DNA of 64,000 bases from NCBI RefSeq assembly GCF_036588685.1, contig NC_086382.1:63506987-63570986 (forward strand). Direction: 5' to 3'. The stretch's first letter is position 1, and every line of letters begins with the position of its first letter. Source of the DNA: Mytilus trossulus (taxonomy: Eukaryota > Mollusca > Bivalvia > Mytilida > Mytilidae). The notes under the pieces were generated by a model. The model worked only from the letters and a program-made list of their open reading frames with translations, ran no database searches and was not told the origin of the DNA. The position numbers were made by a program, and so were the translations under genes. This document shows, in pieces, positions 58,758-64,000 of the stretch.

Positions 58758-61190
58758 GGTAGTATGGGTGTCTTCCTCCATCTTGGATTGTAAACAAGAG
58801 GCTCTCAAGAGCCTGAATCGCTAACCTTATTTTTTTTGGTTTAATCTCTCATCAATGATTATTTTGGCTTTTCAATTTATTTAAATGTTCTTCGAATCGT
58901 CCTATTTTCTTCAAAAGCAAAAAAAAAATCATTTTCTCCTATGTTCTATTTTAGCCGTAGGAGCTATGTTTCATGACATACAAGGAACTGAAATATAAAA
59001 TTTATACTGGATACTCTGAAACTCAATTAGCCTAAGTTTGGCTGAAATTGATACAGCAGTTTCAAAGGAGAAGATTTTTTAAAGTAAGTCAACATGATGA
59101 ACAAATTATGAAAAAAGTCTTTAAAGGGCAATAACTCCTTAAGGGGTCAATTGACAATTTTGGTCAAATTGACTTATTTGTAGATCTTACTTTGCTTAAC
59201 ATTTTGCTATTAACAGTTTATCTGTATCTATAATAGTATTCAAGATAATAACCAAAAACTGCAAAATTTCTTTAAAATCATCAATTCAGGGGCATTATAC
59301 CTGAAAAACCAGTTACCCAATTCGGCTGAAAATTTCAGGACAGGTAGACCTTGACCTAATAAATACTTTAACGTTTTTGTTTTATTTGCTCTAAATGCTG
59401 GAGTTTTTGAGATATAAGCCCAAAACTGCATTTTACCGTGTTCTATTTTTTTTGACGAAATAAAAAATAAAGCACAAACTTTATTTTATACACCCTACTG
59501 ATCATTCAGTTGAAGTTTGGTTGAATTTAGTTGAGTAGTTTTAGAGGAGAAGATTTTTTAAAGTTAGCAAATATGAAGAACAAATTGTGAAAAATTGTCA
59601 TTAAAGGACAATAACCCCTTAAGGGGTCAATTGACAATTTTGGTCATATTAACTTATTTGTAGATCTTACTTTTGCTGATCATTTTTGGTGTTTACAGTT
59701 TATCTTTATCTATAATAATATTCAAGATAATGACCAAAAACTGCAAAATTTCCTTAAAATTAGCAATTAAGTGGCAGCAACCCAACAATTGGTTGTTTGA
59801 TTCATCTGAAAATTTCAGGGCTGATAGATATTGACCAAATGAACATTTTTACCCATGTCAGATTTGCTCTAAATACTTTCGTTTTTGAGATATAAGCCAA
59901 AAACTGCATTTGACCCCTATGTTCTATTTTAAGTAACGGCGGCCATGTTTTTTGACGAATCTAAAATCAAAGCACACACTTTGTGCAGGATAACCTAAGG
60001 AACAATTATGTTAAGTTTTAACCAAATCCATTCAGTAGTTTCAGAGGAGAAGATTTTTTAAAGTTAGCAAATATGATGAACAAATTGTGAAAAATTGTCA
60101 TTAAAGGACAATAACCCCTTAAGGGGTCAATTGACAATTTTGGTCATATTAACTTATTTGTAGATCTTACTTTGCTGATCATTTTTGCTGTTTACAGCTT
60201 ATCTTTATCTATAATAATATTCAAGATAATGACCAAAAACTGCAAAATTTCCTTTAAATTACCAATTAAGTGGCAGCAACCCAACAATGGTTTGTTTGAT
60301 TCATCGGAAAATTTCAGGGCTGATAGATGTTGACCTAATGAACATATTTACCCCATGTCAGATTTGCTCTAAATGCTTTCGTTTTTGAGATATAAGCCAA
60401 AAACTGCATTTGACCCCTATGTTCTATTTTAAGTAACGGCGGCCATGTTTTTTGACGGATCAAAAATCTAAGCGCACATTTTGTGCAGGATATACTAAGG
60501 AACAATCATATTAAGTTTCGTTCAAATCCATTCAGTAGTTTCAGAGGAGAAGATGTTTGAAAAATTGTTAACGACGACGACGACGACGACGACGACGGAC
60601 GCCAAGTGATGAGAAAAGCTCACATGGCCTTTTAGGCCAGGTGAGCTAAAAACAGAGAACCAAAGGTCTAGATTTTCCATCAAGTCGGCAAAATTTGATG
60701 CAGGAATGCAGATTTTTAATGTGAATTTTCATTTAAAAGAACCAATTTATTAGAATATAACTTATAAATATTAATATTTTTGCAAATATTGATCAATTTT
60801 GGTTGTTTTAATCTTTTTTAAGGGGAAGTAACTCTAAAACAGTACATTTTCTGAAAGAATCTACATGGAATTTTCCTATTTTGTATTTTAGCGGGGAAAA
60901 ACGTGCGGTGACCCTATCTTTTCTTTTGATATTCTCAAAGCATTGTCTGAAAGCTATCTTTTCCTTAAGTATTTAACCATTCTATCATTTTGTTAAGTTT
61001 CTAATCCCAAAAGGGTGTTTTTTCCTGTATAATCCATACAAAATGTGTCATTTTGTCACGTCCTGTAGCTCGAGAAAATGTGCGGTGACCTATCATTTTT
61101 ATAATATTTTTCAACATATATCAATAGATACTACATTTTGGCAAAGAATGAACAAATTCTATCATTTTTATTTTAGACTCCCATACCACC
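58758..61190. mobile_element. TTAA-flanked inverted-repeat element hosting a family I repeat
   Basis: The ends are GGTAGTATGGGTGTCT and, at the other side, the complement of GGTGGTATGGGAGTCT, with two mismatches in 16. TTAA lies at 58754-58757 and 61191-61194. Without the nested 1.86 kb repeat the element would be about 0.58 kb, close to the 569 bp element at 43.1 kb. Confidence 0.7.
58797..60652 (+). repeat. Family I hairpin-ended repeat, three internal units, nested
   Basis: Palindrome AGGCTCTCAAGAGCCT (58799-58814). GTCAATTGAC marks units at 59146, 59626 and 60126. A long ACG tract (about 60571-60597) is followed by CAAGTGATGAGAAAAGCTC, a TGGCC/GGCCA hairpin and GTGAGCTAAAAA. Same orientation as the other three copies. 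Confidence 0.85.
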
Positions 61191-61194
61191 TTAA

Positions 61195-62690
61195 GACTCT
61201 TAGTTTGTAAAAGGTTATTTTCATTTTTTAGTGTTAGATAGAAATATATTAAAATTTCATATCCAATCAAAGGAACATTTCATCACCAATAAAATCACAT
61301 TACAGGTGTATTAAAGAAATGAAAAATAAAGTAAACTTGTCTATTCATTCTAAATATCTATCAATTATGTGGTAAATAGAAAAAAAGAATTAAAATGAAT
61401 AAATAAATGTGTAAATTATGTGTCAGCGTGTAAGGCTGTGATGACAACACAAAAATTATCAATACAATGATTGATCGATTGTTGATTGCTTGACGTCCAG
61501 TGGCAAATATTTCATGCATGTTCAGGACAAGAACAAAAGTATCAATATACATGTCTTTAGTAAGTATCAGTGATTATATATAAAGTGCAGATAGATATTA
61601 TCCATATATATATATAAGAAAAAAGATTATGTGTGTTATCATATTTGATACAGCAGCCCATCAGCACAAGTTTATAAATAAGATACATTGTATGAATGAA
61701 CCCTCCTGCTGCTAAATTCCAAGGGACATATTTCTGTTAAAAAATAACATCATGTCATGATCAAATTCAAACTTAAACTCACTTTTATACATGTATAAGT
61801 AAAAGTTTGCAGATAAAATTTAAGTTAGTACAGACACAGTAAGGTTCATTCTCTGTAAGAACAGGTACAAACCACTCCTATTGGTCAAATAGTCTTTTTT
61901 GTTAGATGTATTTCTATTTGTATCCATCTGATGAGCTAAGCCTTTTTCAACTGATTTTTATAGTTTGTTCTTATGTTTTACTGTTACACCACTGTCCCAG
62001 GTCAGGGGAAAAGTTGGGATCCCACTAACATGTTTAACCCCATCACATTCTGTATGTATGTATGTGCCTGTCCCAAGTAAGGAGCCTGTAATTCAGTGGT
62101 TATCATTTGATTATGTGTTGAGAAGCCCATTTGAAATCAGGTAAATTGTGTAACAGCAGTGCCAGTTGGCCTTATATTGCTTTTTATTTTGAAGACATTA
62201 ACACATAATTTCATAAATGTTTCTGGGTAAAAATTAAATCTTATTTTTGCATGGACCTTCAACACTAACCATGATGCATATATGGATAAAAATACCATCA
62301 GATTATGGTTTATAGTTGCTGCAATCTGAACCTTAAGGTAAAAACTACCCAAAGCTGTTCATGCATAAAATGAAGGTAAATAATATCTAATTTTAAGAGT
62401 GTTGATTTTGTCACTTAAAATCATGCATAAATTGACAAGGGTCATCATCTTGATTCATAGCTGAATAGATCCTGAATTTATCAGTTCACAAATCTTAACC
62501 AGAACATTTGAATAAAATATTGACAAAAGGACAAACAAAATGCATTTTTTCTCCCAAATTCATTGAGATAATAAGAACATATAATATGAAAAAAAATAAA
62601 ATAAAATAAAATGAAAAAAAATATCCTCTCCCCAAATAAATCTAGAATATATATGATTATGGTTATTTGATTCAACTGTTTGAAGAATAA
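61195..62690. other. No gene recognised
   Basis: AT-rich. A dispersed fragment (GCTTGACGTCCAGTGGCAAAT) lies near 61487-61530. I looked here for gene A's missing 5' exon on the minus strand and found none that could be supported. Confidence 0.4.
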
Positions 62691-62699
62691 ACCCTCTGA

Positions 62700-63935
62700 A
62701 TCAATCAATGACATGACCAAGGAACCCTTTTGAAATAACCACTGGCACAACCCAGGAACCCATCTGAATGAACCACTGGCACGACCAAGGAACCCATCTG
62801 AACAACCACTGGCACGACCAAGGAACCCATCTGAATCAACCACTGGCACGACCAATGAACCCATCTGAATCAACCACTGGCATGACCAAGGAACCCATCT
62901 GAATCAACCAATGACATGACCCAGGAACCCATCTGAATGAACCACTGGCACGACCAATGAACCCATCTGAACAACCACTGGCACGACCAAGGAACCCATC
63001 TGAATCAACCACTGGCACGACCAATGAACCCATCTGAATCAACCACTGGCATGACCAAGGAACCCATCTGAATCAACCAATGACATGACCCAGGAACCCA
63101 TCTGAATGAACCACTGGCACGACCAATGAACCCATCTGAACAACCACTGGCACGACCAAGGAACCCATCTGAATCAACCACTGGCACGACCAATGAACCC
63201 ATCTGAATCAACCACTGGCATGACCAAGGAACCCATCTGAATCAACCAATGACATGACCCAGGAACCCATCTGAATCACCCAATGACACGACCCAGGAAC
63301 CCATCTGAATCAACAATGACACAACCCCAAAACCCATCTGAATCAACCAATGACACAACCCAGAAACCCATCTGAATCAACCAATCACACAACCAAGGAA
63401 CGCATCTGAATCAACCAATGACACGACCCATGAACCCATCTGAATCAACCAATAACACAACCCAAAATCCATCTAAATCAACCAATGACACGACCCAGAA
63501 ACCCCCCCATCTGAATCAACCAATGACACAACCAAGGAACACATCTGAATCAACCAATGACACAACCCAGGTACACATCTGAATCAACCAAGGACACCGC
63601 CTAGGAACGCATCTGAATCAACCAATGACATGACCCAGGAACCCATCTGGATTAACCAATGACACAACCCAGGAACGCATCTGAATCAACCAATGACAAG
63701 ACCCAGGAACCCATCTAAATCAACCAATGACACGACCCAGGATCCCATCTGAATCAACCAATGACATGACCCAGGAACACATATGAATCAACCAATGACA
63801 CCATCAAAGGAACGCATCTGAATCAACCAATGACACCACCAAGGAACGCATCTGAATCAACCAATGACATGACCCAGGAACCTATCTGAATCAACCAATG
63901 ACATGACCAGGAAAGCATCTGAATCAACCATTGGC
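62700..63935. repeat. 34 bp minisatellite with a 169 bp higher-order period
   Basis: The unit is GGAACCCATCTGAATCAACC followed by ACTGGCACGACCAA or AATGACACGACCCA. From about 62705 to 63211 blocks repeat every 169 bp (five units, one shortened by 1 bp). Beyond 63245 the units are more varied. A runs in the unit make stops rare on the minus strand, producing spurious open frames. Confidence 0.92.
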
Positions 63936-64000
63936 AATCATCAGACTGGACTTCCTTATCAAGTGCAACAGAGTTTTCAAGCCACACTTGATGGATCCCT

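Noticed and set aside
62481..63211. Open minus-strand frames of 68-130 codons in the minisatellite
   Set aside because: They only reflect the stop-poor 34 bp unit; identical products recur with the 169 bp period, and there are no splice sites or codon bias.

Overview
The window reads as AT-rich nuclear DNA of a metazoan, most likely a marine bivalve close to Mytilus (inference). The reasons are an intron-containing arginine kinase gene with GT-AG introns, very long intergenic and intronic stretches, and dense tRNA-derived SINEs, MITEs and hairpin-ended dispersed repeats of the kind I associate with mussel genomes. I see no prokaryotic operons, phage or CRISPR.

Layout. (1) 1-2850: repeats only, namely the 3' end of a hairpin-ended repeat (family I), a family II repeat split by a 918 bp TTAA-flanked element, and a family III repeat. 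(2) 4365-9640, minus strand: a complete six-exon arginine kinase gene (352 codons) with TATA and CCAAT boxes. Its first intron carries a SINE and a long inverted repeat. (3) 9640-19540: no gene recognised; a roughly 144 bp tandem repeat with AGGTCAAGGTCA-like motifs lies at 15.2-15.9 kb. (4) 19543-46507, minus strand: the last six coding exons of a small gene (gene B here) for an unidentified protein. It has a possible beta-grasp (ubiquitin-like) N-terminal part, a coiled coil and an aromatic C-terminus. One intron is about 23.5 kb and holds a family I repeat, a decayed hAT/ZMYM1-like transposase gene, a LINE fragment and MITEs. (5) 47.1-47.5 kb: a promoter-like cluster, possibly gene B's 5' end. 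(6) 51498-57353, minus strand: the last four coding exons of a second unidentified gene (gene A). Its largest visible intron holds an A-B-B-A duplication and a 25/20 bp minisatellite. (7) 57.5-64 kb: a SINE split by an 882 bp inverted-repeat element, a TTAA element hosting a family I repeat, and a 34 bp minisatellite with a 169 bp higher-order period.

All three genes lie on the minus strand. Only arginine kinase has an assigned role, phosphoarginine energy buffering. The 5' ends of genes A and B were not found. Nothing indicates that the three genes work together.

The most unusual structure is in the repeats. At least four sequence-unrelated families end in a GAC/GGAC-rich tract followed by a short perfect hairpin, and two of them also have a palindrome at the 5' end. 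In addition, four elements of 0.57-3.2 kb are flanked by TTAA and have matching terminal inverted repeats.
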